Positions 1 through 11,400 of a stretch of DNA of 64,000 nt are shown in pieces; the stretch's first letter is position 1, and every line of letters starts with the position of its first letter. The DNA is taken from NCBI RefSeq assembly GCF_000524195.1, contig NW_020170382.1, forward strand, positions 1,100,687 through 1,164,686, written 5' to 3'. Position numbers and translations under genes: made by a program. The stretch comes from Echinococcus granulosus (lineage: Eukaryota > Platyhelminthes > Cestoda > Cyclophyllidea > Taeniidae). The notes under the pieces were generated by a model. The model searched no databases, had not been told where the DNA came from, and worked only from the letters and a program-made list of their open reading frames with translations.

Positions 1-632
1 AATTTCAGTTATTTCATCCCACAAAGCAAGCAATTGTCACATGTCTTACCAGCCGAACAACACATAGCACACCACTTATTTGGGTGAGAAACCTTTCTGG
101 CATTGTGCACCTCCATAATAGGCTAAGCAGTGGTACTGACTCAAGATCTGGGGATCAGTGAGGCATCAAAAGCAATTGTTATTGGCAGCAGATGCATCAT
201 TAATGTTTGCCATATTTACTGTTTCAAAAAATAATTTAATCTAGTAAGTTTGACAATTGAGCAGGTTCGAAGTCGTTCACAAAAATTCTTTGCAGCTTTG
301 TGATGCATGGTCAGTCAAATGTCGTAAAACACGGAGACAAGGTTATAAATAGGATAGAAGTCGATCTTCTCACAAGTCATTACTCTACTATTTACTATCC
401 ACAAATGCGATGCGGATCAAACTACAATAGATAGATCCAAAACCTCACCGTGGCTTGCACCAATAGGCCAAAGAAGTGTGAAAATATTGTTACTAGTACA
501 AATACATGCCGGTGATTCTTTGGACTCACCTTAATTGCTTAAACTACTCTGCTTTTTACTTAACCTAACAACCATATTACGGTGGGTCTCTTTCAAAAGA
601 AACATGGAGAAATGATTAAATGTGGGAAGTAC
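1..632. other. SLC25A1 intron, no exon seen
   Basis: AT-rich sequence downstream of SLC25A1 exon 4. I looked for the expected next exon, covering the NQAIRFF-like region of the family, and saw nothing that matches. Confidence 0.6.
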
Positions 633-770
633 CAAATTCATTGGCGATGCTACGTACGCCGTGGACGAAGCCACGATAATGTGGATTGGCTGAGGCCTGA
701 TCGTTGATGAATTTGACCTTGATCGTCTCCATTGGAGTAACTACCAAAATCGCCTCGCATACTCCGGCTC
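633..770 (-). CDS. SLC25A1: SLC25A1 exon 4, start of carrier repeat 2
   Basis: Encodes [20 protein letters not shown] and on to the YRGF-HGV motif of repeat 2. The acceptor is TTTCGTCCCACAG and the donor GTACTT; it ends in phase 1, so at least one more exon lies beyond the window. Confidence 0.96.
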
Positions 771-3010
771 CTGTGGGACGAAAGTAACAAAAATTCCACT
801 CTTTTATTGAATATCCATCTTTTAATAAAACCATACAGGCTTATCAGAGCACCGATCATGCGAAGGCCCAAAGGTCACAAAGATGTTAAAGAAGAGAAAG
901 TGTTCGCACTTACGACACTTTTCTTGCAGACTACTTTACAGTTACTGGTCTCCTTTGTGATCATACAATTAACTTGAGAAGTGAAATCGCACAAAGAAGT
1001 GATTGCATAACACACATGGTAAAAGTTACTTAAAAACAATTCTCGTTTGGACCTCAGTTAGTCATATCACTTTTGAATTACTACCTTACGCACTTTTTGC
1101 TTCCCTAGGAAAATAAAGCTGAAGAATGGTGTAAAGAAAAGCAGGTCTCACTAAACAGTATAAAGGTTAGTTCTAAGAAAATGAGATATTTTTGAGAAAG
1201 TACCCAGTCCACAGAGGAATTTTCTTCCCGGTGTCAGAGTGCCATCGGGGGAGACACTATGTCGTTTGAATTCTTCGAAGCCACCAAATCTTTAAAAAAA
1301 GAAAATTAAACGAAAAAAAGCGGTGAACAAAAGGACAAGAGGGCAATGTTCACATAAGTGAGAATTGTACTTATGGGGCTAGGTAACTGAAAGTATTTGG
1401 AAAAAGTGTTTACGCATTGAACCCCAAACCTAATTGAGGAGTTGAAATCGCTAAACCTCTTAGACACCCAGAATTTCATCCCAAAGAACATGTAGTGCTG
1501 CAGATGGATTCAAATAAATTTTAGATTTTAATTTAGCAAATTACTTTTTAGAAGCGTTGACACTTTTTCTACCTTAAGATTATGCTCGGTGATACATAAT
1601 CATTTTTCTGTTCTCTAGTGGATCATGCGTTTTGCTCTGTGTTGAATGGAAACAATGTCTTCCGTCACCGCGAGAGCAGAACTTTTTAATTGAAAAGCAC
1701 GCAAAAGTAACGAGCAACACAGCTAATAACTCTTCACAAAGTCAAAAGCACTACTAAAAGATGGGTCACGTAAAAATAATTTGCATAAATACACTAATTC
1801 TAATACACCCAATAATGATACAATGGATGTATTAGATTATTAGGCCTAAAATAAAGGCATATTTAAAAAGACATTTTAGATAAAGTTAAACTCAGAGTAT
1901 TACGCTACAAAATCAAATATGCGCAAAAATTAGCACTCTATTTTAGCATATATTTAGTCGACGCTACAGCCGTATTACACAGGTAAAACCCGACTAAATA
2001 CCTCAAGTGTTTCGCCACGGCATCAGAGCTCTTGCTTATCATGAAGCTTTAAAAGGGACTAAAAATATTCCTTCTAACTAGCAGCAAACAGAAAGACACT
2101 GGAGATGAAGATGTATGAAACTTACCGAACAGCAGATTTTGGAATCGCCGCATACAAAAGTACGGAAAGTCCACGATAAAGGCCACGAAATCCGTGTGTT
2201 CGAACGGTTTGTTTAACGCAATCTACAGGACCATGAAAGCGTCTAGCTACCCCCGTTCTCTCATCTAATTGAAGCTGCGTCTTAACATACTCCGTAGGGA
2301 AGGTAATTAGAATTTCAATAGCTCCCGCAGTTCCTCCTGAAGTAAAAATAACAAAACTATTGCTCTGACTACGTAAGGGGACATTCCATCTTCACAACAC
2401 ATGATATGTGAAAAAAAATGTGCCATACCACTAGGCGCAAAAAAAATTGATAAATATGCGGTATAAATCAAGCTATTATCATTAAAATTCAGTGCATTTT
2501 GGCTGGTAAAGATCTTATACTTTGTCTTGTCACAAAAACTCTATTTTTATTTGATGTATCTTCGTTACAAACTCGAAATTTCCAAATCTTGCGCACAGTG
2601 TGACAACTCAATGCAATCTAAACGCAGTTCGGCAATTGACAAGGTCGATGTAAATAAAACAATCTTTCTGCATACCACGCTCCAAATATGGTTTGAGAGG
2701 CAAACCAAGAGTTTATGGGAGCAAAATATCTTTATCCCGTGAATAATGTATCGAGCTACTGTAAACAAAAATTATCCAAAGTCAAATATTTATCAAATTA
2801 TCTAGCTAAACATATTTAATGCCACGTATGTTTGCAGAAACTATTTTGATGCATGATGGCAGCTGACGTAAGTAATAAATGGTGAGTGCATATTCTTTTA
2901 GTCAAAAGTGATTGTTTAGATTGGATTAGAAGCTTGAGGAAGCATGTCGCATTCAATTTACCCGAGAGAATGCCCATTGCTGTATGTTGAATCGGAAGCT
3001 TCTTTGCCAT
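633..3010 (-). CDS. SLC25A1: Mitochondrial tricarboxylate (citrate) carrier, 5' part, 4 exons
   Basis: Exchanges citrate for malate across the inner mitochondrial membrane. Exons 2962-3010, 2126-2336, 1204-1289 and 633-770 join in frame (phases 1, 0+2, 1, 1) to 161 residues, each with canonical GT-AG sites. The mitochondrial carrier signature P-x-E-x-x-K is seen twice: PTEYVK at residues 30-35 (repeat 1) and PMETIK at 128-133 (repeat 2). The stretch around [15 protein letters not shown] is characteristic of the citrate carrier rather than other SLC25 members. Only 16 residues precede the first Gly-Gly of the carrier fold, so there is essentially no N-terminal extension. The second half of repeat 2 and all of repeat 3 are missing and should lie left of base 1; I found no further exon in 1-632. 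The start at 3010 is the first ATG and the only one that gives phase 1 into exon 2. Confidence 0.96.
1204..1289 (-). CDS. SLC25A1: SLC25A1 exon 3, inter-repeat segment
   Basis: 86 bases encoding the [10 protein letters not shown]...CGLG segment that joins repeat 1 to repeat 2. The acceptor is TTTTTTTAAAG and the donor GTACTT. Confidence 0.93.
2126..2336 (-). CDS. SLC25A1: SLC25A1 exon 2, carrier repeat 1
   Basis: Follows a TTTTTACTTCAG acceptor and ends at a GTAAGT donor in phase 2. Contains the PTEYVK signature and the [11 protein letters not shown] / [11 protein letters not shown] matrix-loop and helix 2 segment typical of the citrate carrier. Confidence 0.96.
2962..3010 (-). CDS. SLC25A1: SLC25A1 exon 1 (start codon)
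   Basis: Encodes [16 protein letters not shown] and the first base of a Gly codon, ending at a GTAAAT donor. It supplies the Ile-Leu-x-Gly-Gly that opens carrier repeat 1. It is only 49 bases long and would be missed without homology. Confidence 0.9.
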
Positions 3011-4010
3011 GACGCAAGTAATCCCAAAGTATCTACTTATCGAAAGACACAAACTGACAAGAAATCGCAAAATATCTAGAACAAATAAGAGGACTACAGA
3101 ATAGATCAAATTCAAAGCTATTGTCTCAATTACTTATTACTATTATTTAAAACTCTAAAAGCCATTTAAAGTTTTAAAAATATTTCGGGTACACTAATGC
3201 ACAGTAAATTCAAAGTAATAGGAGTGAAGGTAGACAGCGGGTGGTAAACAAAATAATTCTGAGACATTAATTAAAACCAAGGTTGCAAAAATACAAATCT
3301 TGCAATAAAAGTTAAATTAGAACTTTATTCAGCCAAGTTACCTAAAAATAAAACCGTGTTTTCGTAAGTAGGACTAAGATTTTAATAAACCTTAGAAATG
3401 ATTACATTCAAGCACAAAAGTAGAAAGACATACAGCCAGCCAGAAAAAATACAATGTCTAAAGCATTTAGGTCTAAGTAAATTTTTGCAGATCTTAATTT
3501 TTCAAGGTCTAAGGTTATTCTTGCAGTATCTACACTCATGTGCAATCAGTCCCAGCAAAATTGTAAGTTCGGGTGATTTCATATGACCTCAAATAAATTA
3601 TATTTAATAAACTTAAACAAAACGTTGCAGAGCCTTTAGAGCATTATTATTAGACTAAATTAATCAGTTATAATTATGTAATTTTTTTAAAATAATTTTG
3701 CAAGATTTTTTGAAAATAATAATACGAATAGAAGGGGTTGAACATATTTATACTAGCCACGCAACTACTGCTTATGTTAACGCTAAATAGTCTATGTCTT
3801 TAATTTTTTGGCTGGTGATATTGCCCATTAATTATTTTTGGTTTTGTCAAGGCACCAGGTTCCTGGATTGTACTTCTTTTGCACAGTTTGTTGCTATTAG
3901 CATTTCCTACTTTTTAGAAAGCCTAGCTACTTCGCCTCTATACCCTTTAAAGCAGCTAACAGATGTTTGTTTTGTTTTAGTATTTTGTGTGACTTTTGGA
4001 CATCGAATGA
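3011..4010. other. Divergent intergenic region
   Basis: Lies between the divergently transcribed SLC25A1 (minus) and the coiled-coil gene (plus), so it should hold both promoters. It is very AT-rich. A pyrimidine-rich CTTTTGTTTTAG about 35 bases before the plus-strand ATG could be a cis- or spliced-leader acceptor. No convincing coding sequence seen. Confidence 0.5.
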
Positions 4011-5025
4011 ATGCCATTTTGTGATATTGCGCGTCGTGATACTTTAATGCCTATGACTTCAAGCGAAATAACCAGACCGTTGCATGAACTTTTTGCAAAG
4101 ATTTATCAGACGGAGAGAGAAAGCCTTGAATCTCAACAGAAAATACGAGATGGTGGGTTTTCTACATTTGCTGTCATTTTCAGTCAAAAAGCGAATAAAC
4201 ACTGTCAAAATGAATATCCACAAAATCAAGCAAAATATGCATGAAAAAGATATGGAAATGGCGGAACAGGTAATCTGCGACATGATGACACCTTTTTTAG
4301 AATGTGAAACTAGCTCTAGTTCAGAGCCAACTAAACATTGCCCTGGCCAAAAAGAAGGCCCTTGCTGAAATCCTTCATAAACTGGAAGCAGATTGTACAG
4401 CCAAAGTTAGAGAAAGGGATCATCTTCGAGAACAATATAACAATAGGCACAATGCATTTTGCGAGCTCGTCGAAAATCTTGAATCGCTTTACCAGAGACA
4501 TGTACGTACCGCCGCATCCTTCAGTTGCTTAACGCACATGCTTTTTTCGAAAACAACTTATGCTAAAATCTCCCATTTCTTTCCCAAATGAACATCTGTA
4601 CTCATATCGAACATTATTTGGTTCCAGACCATCTCGTTTTGATCATTTCTTAGTAAGTCCCCTAATGAGACAAATGCTTTCCCTCACCGTGCTCTGAGTT
4701 TTTTACGGTTACGTAAGTTGATAAAGTAATACCAAATATTTCACGCGTAACCACGATACTCGTAATCCATTCATGATTTTTTTGCCCCAGTATGAATACA
4801 CTAAGCGACGAAACCCGCACCTCTTGGAGACATGATAATTTACGAAAACTAAGTACACTCCCCAAAAAACATTATGATTGCCTGTTTTTAGATGAACAGA
4901 TGAAGAAAACGGGAACCGCACTACCGACAACTCCAAGGTTCCGCTCTGTTCACTTTCGTGAATCAGCGCTCGCACAGAAATCACGGCTACCCCATTCTAC
5001 TGTTAAACCTTTTTGTAAGCAATAA
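4011..5025 (+). CDS. Unrecognised coiled-coil protein, 5 exons
   Basis: Exons 4011-4152, 4184-4269, 4301-4505, 4628-4652 and 4791-5025 join in frame to 230 residues. The first two introns are each exactly 31 bases. Residues from about 45 to 150 are Lys/Glu/Leu-rich with heptad-like spacing (KKRINTVKMN, LVQSQLNIALAKKKALAEIL), suggesting a long coiled coil; the C-terminal 75 residues are basic and Ser/Thr-rich. I do not recognise the family and see no signal peptide or membrane segment. The start at 4011 is preceded by an in-frame TGA; a second ATG at 4047 is possible. Weakest point: exon 4 (25 bases) and the GTACCG donor of exon 3 were chosen because they alone restore phase 2 into exon 5; using the better-looking GTACGT donor three bases... 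earlier gives an early stop. Ends at a TAA that overlaps AATAAA. Confidence 0.65.
4153..4183 (+). other. 31-base intron 1 of coiled-coil gene
   Basis: Starts GTGGGT, ends GTCATTTTCAG, and interrupts a GTC codon (phase 1). Removing it joins two open frames of the same coiled-coil character. Confidence 0.7.
4270..4300 (+). other. 31-base intron 2 of coiled-coil gene
   Basis: Starts GTAATC, ends CCTTTTTTAG, phase 0. It has the same length as the preceding intron. Reading through it keeps a frame open only in other frames, while splicing gives a continuous Lys/Leu-rich helix. Confidence 0.7.
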
Positions 5026-5036
5026 AAATTTTTATT
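5021..5036. terminator. Palindromic bidirectional poly(A) signal
   Basis: AATAAAAATTTTTATT is a perfect 16-base palindrome, so each strand carries AATAAA. On the plus strand it overlaps the TAA stop of the coiled-coil gene. On the minus strand it lies about 230 bases past the EXOC8 stop codon. Use as a shared 3'-end element is inferred from the convergent layout. Confidence 0.6.
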
Positions 5037-5261
5037 CGATCTCTTGCTATCTACATAGACTAGGGTTGGGAAACATAAGCCATTTGTATTTAGTACGGCT
5101 TAATACCGTCGTGTAAGGGAGTCAAACAGTAGCTTCTCATTCAATCAATAACCAGACCTTCCCTAGAGCAAGTAAAGTAGCTGATAATCAAGCCCATATA
5201 GTATTCAAGCAGTGGGGTCAACAAAGTTAAAACAGTCTGAATATGGTGAAGATTATTATGA

Positions 5262-5405
5262 TCAGTGATGGGTCCCTCGAAGGAGTTTTTTGAAGCCCTT
5301 TATGACCGCTGTCACAGCCAAGTGGTCGGCACAATTAATCTTTGTTGCGATCTTTGGGATCACCTTGTACGCAAGGAAGTGCAGATTTGCCATTATTAAC
5401 TTGCT
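5262..5405 (-). CDS. EXOC8: EXOC8 exon 12 (stop codon)
   Basis: Follows TTCTTCATTTAG in phase 0 and encodes 47 residues then TGA. NLHFLAYKVIPKIATK aligns with NASFLYETVLPVVEKR of the human C-terminus, and the protein ends in a basic helix KGFKKLLRGTHH. Confidence 0.88.
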   Translation of the reverse strand, partial: SKLIMANLHFLAYKVIPKIATKINCADHLAVTAVIKGFKKLLRGTHH

Positions 5406-8400
5406 CTAAATGAAGAAAAGTGTACAGGCTAGGTCACATCTCGTAGCACCTTGGAAACAGATAAGCATATCATTAGTAAAAAATGAAATTAAAATGATAT
5501 AATCTTTTTTGTCTTCTAATACTAGATCGTAGAGCATTTTCATCACGATTATACATACATTGTTAACTATCAAACCAACAAATCATAAGTGAGTATGAAT
5601 GAACAAGTGTTCTACGACACCAGTTATTCAAGTCGACATTAGATTGAGGATGTGAATAGGCCCATGTAAAACTATTTGAAACTTGATCCGGAAACAAACT
5701 ATCGGGGCTTCCGACCATGTTCACAACGTAAATGAAGAACTGAAGCAGAGGAGGTGGCTAATTTTCCCCACTGGGGATTCTCTTATTGAAGTGTGACCAA
5801 CTTTTGAACACTAAGTAAAAATATTCAATTCCTTAGACTGCAAAATTAATACAATGTCAGATAATCCTTTTCATTTCCGATTGAAAATCAACTTTATTCC
5901 CAAGTGTGAGTTCATTAAGGGAACCAGTAACAGAACACAGATAATTCAAAGTAATGCAGAACGAAATGTTCGGACGGTGGAGCCAATAGACATTGAAATC
6001 TTCACAAGTGATGTATCAACGCTTTTGGTAGAATGTTCCTGTCTAGCTGATTTTTACCATTGAGAATGAGCCACATAAAATGTCGGAATCACGACTCAAA
6101 ACAAGTAGTTGCGACCATCTTGACGAGGACGTAAATTAGTAACGACGAGGTTGGAACGGTCGATGCCAATCGGCAACACAAAGCTGGTTGGATTCGGCTG
6201 CTCAACATAAATGAGCAAGGAGGTTGCAAAATGCTTCAGTCGTTTTAGCTTTCATCACAGCGCAAATAGGAACAAAATTAATTATGCTTGATTCGCAATG
6301 GCAAGGACTGAATAAATGTAGGCGAAGCAACAACACAGTCCAAAATCTAATATTGGTCACATCCTAGTGCTTGACCAAGGATTAACTCCTATTCCAATGA
6401 TTGGGAAAGGAAGTCACAGTCAGATATTTCTTTTGATCGTGCCCAGTTTTTGACTTGCCTAATCAATCTCCTGCGATGCGACATGGACCTCAGCTAATGG
6501 TCTCCCAGTTCTGCGAACATTCCGTAGTTCCCAATTGCGGAAGGAAGCGACAATGCTTAATCAAAGAGCAGTTACTACCGCTAGAAAGTTGTTGAGACAC
6601 CGATTAGTATCTGCTGTACCATCTTCCAGAGAAAAAAGTAAGACCACTTCTGCCTCTGCGGTTAAGAATGAATTGGATCAATTCCATATAGCAGAACGCA
6701 GAAAAAGAGCAGCAGTAGAAGACATTTCCAGTTCACATCACGCCACCTCTCTCAAGCGTTTAAAAAGGAGAGAAACTCACCTCCTCCGGAGTCTTGGCTG
6801 CTGCCAGCGCGCGCGAGTAGACGTCCAGGTCGCACCGCAGCATGTTGGCCAGGGTGGTGGCGAAGCATTCGCGCAACTCCACGCAGTCGAAACGCGCACA
6901 GGCATGCGCGAATTGCGACAGTGAGCGCGTCGTCTGTGTGGTGAAGGCGGCCAGGCCACCTCTGCCGCCTTAGCATGATCCGAGAAAAAGAGGGGGAAAA
7001 TGGGTAATGGGTTCTTCTTTATTAATGTGCACGCCTACGAAGCGATTCACACAGCGCACTCAAGTCACCCATTTCAAGGTGATGTAGTCGACTAGGCGTA
7101 ATTTAGAGTTCACTTATTATAAAAAGGTATAGCGCCCAAAAATAAACCCCTTAAGTATATTCAATTGCAAGAACATTCAACTGAGTCTTGATTTCATTTA
7201 AGCACTTTTTCAAAGATAAAGATGATGGGGCAAAAACGCGTCGCCCCTAAGTGTATTGCACAGCACAACCATTTTGATTAGGACTGCTATTTGCAAAAAG
7301 GGGACTTAACGTAGTCCTGGCGCAGATCGCAATGACCATAAAGTCTAGAGAGTGGTTCATTTTTTAATAATTTCTGTCTTGACCAGCGTAATTGCAGCAA
7401 TCAAAATGCTCTTTAAGTGATTGGTATCTCACTGATAAACATTACCTAATCACATATCGTTATCCATACACAGGAATTACCACCAATCATTAATAAACGC
7501 CATAAAAATCAAAACTAAAGCCGAGAACTTTCAAATCAAAACCGTTTTAAAATTGAAGGTAGATGATAATTTTGAGCACTCGAGGAGTGGACTCCCAGCC
7601 TTAATAAGTTAATTTTCGTCATCAAAGAAGCTCATACGTGGGATCACGCGGTACTATCGCCTATCCCTTCATCGTCAGCAAGGGACCATTTTCAACACGA
7701 AATGGGTAATTCAACCTCACTGTCAGTACAGTTAAAATGTAAGCTGAGTTTTAGCCGGCCTTCTCTGAAAAGTTGACGAGCACGCTCACTATATCACCTA
7801 AAAATGCTACATCTGCCGTTGAGTTTTTCTATCTAAAATAGCCTCGTGGAATGGCCACTGTAGGAGACTGTGAACTCGGTCAACATTCGTAAAAATTGAT
7901 CGTGGAAACACCTAAAATTCATTTTGTCCAAGAGCTGAAATTTACGCCCTTACACGAATACAGCCGCTGCAAGGCAGCGTTTTAAAAGTAAACACATGAA
8001 AGCGCTTTTCCTCAAATGCGACCAGATAGATGGAATGGCAGAAAATTATGCCCCTTTTCAAAGAACTGTGACAAACTAATAAATATGGTAGAGTTGACTA
8101 ACGATGATGTAATCAGAGAAAGTTGCTATTTCATTCATTAAATCCCACGTAGAGGCGTAAGGTAAACTAAAACTCTACATCCCATGTCAGACAAATATTT
8201 CACTCTAAATACAGCGCTCAAGACAATGTGAATCATTGATCCATCAGCGACTCACCATTGAGACTTTGTTTGGCTTCCGGAAAACCCGCCTCCGTCAGTG
8301 TCTTGATGTTGGCATCGCTATTGCCTGTGGGTTGCCAGTTCTCCTTCTATCGAGGTTGGCGACAAAAAACAAATTAAGGGATTAGGGTAGGGGGAAGGTA

Positions 8401-11400
8401 ATACCATAAAAACTGGAACTCACAGATGCTCGATGCTCCACGGCATCCTTGTACACTCGGCCTTGCTCCTCAACTGCTCGTTGCCACGACTTCAATAGAC
8501 AATTGTCCACCGTCGACTTGACATCAACTCCTATCAATTCAGTTGTCTAAGAGGACAAGAATAGCAATAGGATCATAGTTCTCTGAAGAAACAATACAAA
8601 TATAGGTATGGGATCGAAAATGCTAAAATTTCTCCGGATAGACCTTGAAGAAAAACTAAACTCCACAGGTAAAATTAGAGGTACATGTGAGATGGATGAG
8701 TGAATAAGTAAGATGTTCACCTTTTTAGCATGAGCATGGATCCGCTCACTGGCACAAGCCATCGCATAGAAGGAGATTGATCGACTGTCGATGAGAATGA
8801 CTTTTAGCTGATTGCAAAACCGGACCGTTTCCTCCAAAACCCAACTGCATAGCTCTAAAATTGGACAGAAGATGAACAGCCGATAAACTTAGTTAAAAAC
8901 AGACAAAAAACAGCTGCCAGAACGCTGGCTTTTCCAGAAAAGTATGCAGAAGACGTAAGATGTAAATTTATGCAAATCATAAATTCAACAGCAATCTGCA
9001 TCACAGCAGTGCCTAACAAGGATAGTGATCAGAATAAAAAGGAGGAAATGTTGAAACAGGTTTAGACCCGAAAGCCAGTAGTGTTTAATAATGCAGGTTT
9101 CAGCTTGATTGATCCAACACACCAAGAGAACGACTGATTCCAATCAGGTGGCCAAAATGATGATATGAAACTTTGCGAATGAACAAGAGACTGATCACTC
9201 GACCCCATTTCATTTACTGCGCAAATTGGTTTTAGGCAAATACCTAACACATGAGCTTTGAATAATTTTTGATTCAGCTAAACAAGTTGCAGCAAACCAC
9301 TTTTCGCGATTTTTTATCCTTCTTGCTTCCCTACACAGATCTATTTCTCAGGCTGTGCAGAATCAGAAGCAGCTATCTGTATTTACGAGAATGCTAGATG
9401 CTGCTACAACGGACTACACCTTTCTGCTATTATTCCCCCTCTTATAGGTTGTAAATAACATCCGTTTAAGCTCAAGAGACCACCCAAGGCACATCTTCCA
9501 GACTTCTTTGCTGCCAACCAGTTAGCAAAATAAGCACCAAACCTGTGCCAACTCTAGTGAGATGAACCGGTTCGTTGGAAATATACCAAACGAATGCCGT
9601 CAATTGATGGACCAATACTACTGGGCCACAGCTAATATAATCAAAGTCTAGCAAATACAAACCAAGAGGAGAAAAAGGCAGCTACTTGAAGTGACCACAT
9701 CATCGAGGCCCGAAAATTCGGGCTGTTTCCTCAACTGATCAATGAGTTGGCTCCACTCGGCCACAGATTCCACGAGACCCCGATGGAAGACAAAACTGAG
9801 GCGGTTGAGGTAGACCAACTGGTTGCCCTCCTGTCGCACTCCATGCACCAGACTGCTGCCGATGACGCCGGAACGATAGGCGAGGAAGAGATGTAGGGCC
9901 AACACCGTTTTACCCAACTCGGAGAGTTGGACAACGGCCACATGCACCGACTGATTAGCACCTAAAGGAGAAGTGCTCGTTTACTAACAAGACATGGGAG
10001 CACGTTCAAGATGATACTGAGGCGTGAGTGAGAATGAGCATCCGATACTGAGTAAAAAAATGTGCTAGATAAGTCAATCACAACTATAGCTGTTATTTGA
10101 TAATGAAGGAGGGAAGTATTTACAATCTCGGTACACCTTAGCCGCAATTTAAGGGGTGTTAAAGTTGGTGTTAGTGGATTCAAGGATGGATGATTTAAAC
10201 TAAACCATTATTAGGGGGTTTTGGGATGAATATGAAGAAACGATGCTGAGCAAACATGGTTACTCCAAGCGTAGGTGAAAATATGGTTAGACTTAACAGC
10301 GTTTAATTGGCAGATGGATGTAGCCGTAGGAGAGGATGCAAGACCATATGAGATGTGGCCATTTCGGTGAGCAAAGTATGCATCATGCTTGATGGTCTGC
10401 ATGATATAAAGATAAACAACGCTGCAAGGAAACGTTTAAGAGGTGAAAAGCGGATATTTGAGCATAAAAGAGCGAAAATCTTGGTCTTATTTTCAATAAG
10501 CGAATACAAGTCCCTGATTGCCTTAAATTCACAAACGGGTGGACCTCTAACGAGTACAAAACCACTTCTTCCATGTGGGACTGAGATGACCTGAGATTAC
10601 TACAATGAACTGACCTTACCGTAACGATGAGAGCTGGTGGATTGTCACTTCAACAGCGTTTGAAAATTAAAAGAGTAAATGGAAAACGGAAGAAGCAATG
10701 AAGAGAGCATTTTTATTGCGAAAAAAAGGGAAGCAAGCAGATGAAGAAAGGAACTGCACCACCAAAAGAAGCCCGATGTGCACTCACCGATGGAACCCAT
10801 GCAGGCTAAATCAACTTTAGACAACAAAGCAAACAAGTAAGCTTTCTTGCAGAAAGGCAGCTAGTCACTCTTCTCCATCACTATTGAAAGGACACGGTTA
10901 TTTAGTAAAATATTTGTGCCAAAATTCAGCGATTTTCAAAGTAATTCCTCGCATTCAACAACCTGTAAAGAAAGGAAGCGTAGTAAATAAAATGATCTGG
11001 AGAAACCTTGACATCACAACACTACCCTGAGTGAAACATCGCCCTGTAGGTCTGTAGCTGTCACCGTAATTCCTTGATCGCATCAATCTATCAGATGGGG
11101 TGATTCTGAAAAAAACTGCGTCTCGACTGAAATTTCAACTCTCATTCGACACATTTTAAGCCACAGTGGCTCTTTGAATCAGTCCTGTTATTTCCCCACC
11201 AAAACAGTGATTTGAAGACTGGGAATTTGGCAGCTAATCTTTTCAATTCCTAGGAGCCAGTGAATACGGACGGAATTGGAGCTCATCAGGAAACGGAATC
11301 AAGTTAAGGTATTTTGATACTTGTATCTGGCTCCAGTACTCCCTTTAACCGGTCCTGGTGTTTTTGAGCGAAGACTTGGGAAGTGAGGATTTGTTTTCAA

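Noticed and set aside
5854..6063. Plus-strand frame starting MSDNPFHFRLKINF
   Set aside because: Protein-like, but inside an EXOC8 intron, past the poly(A) signal of the plus-strand gene, and no acceptor-donor pair fits in phase.
6535..6924. 129-codon plus-strand frame
   Set aside because: Its second half lies antisense to EXOC8 exon 11 and the rest falls in EXOC8 intron 11; no splice partner was found.
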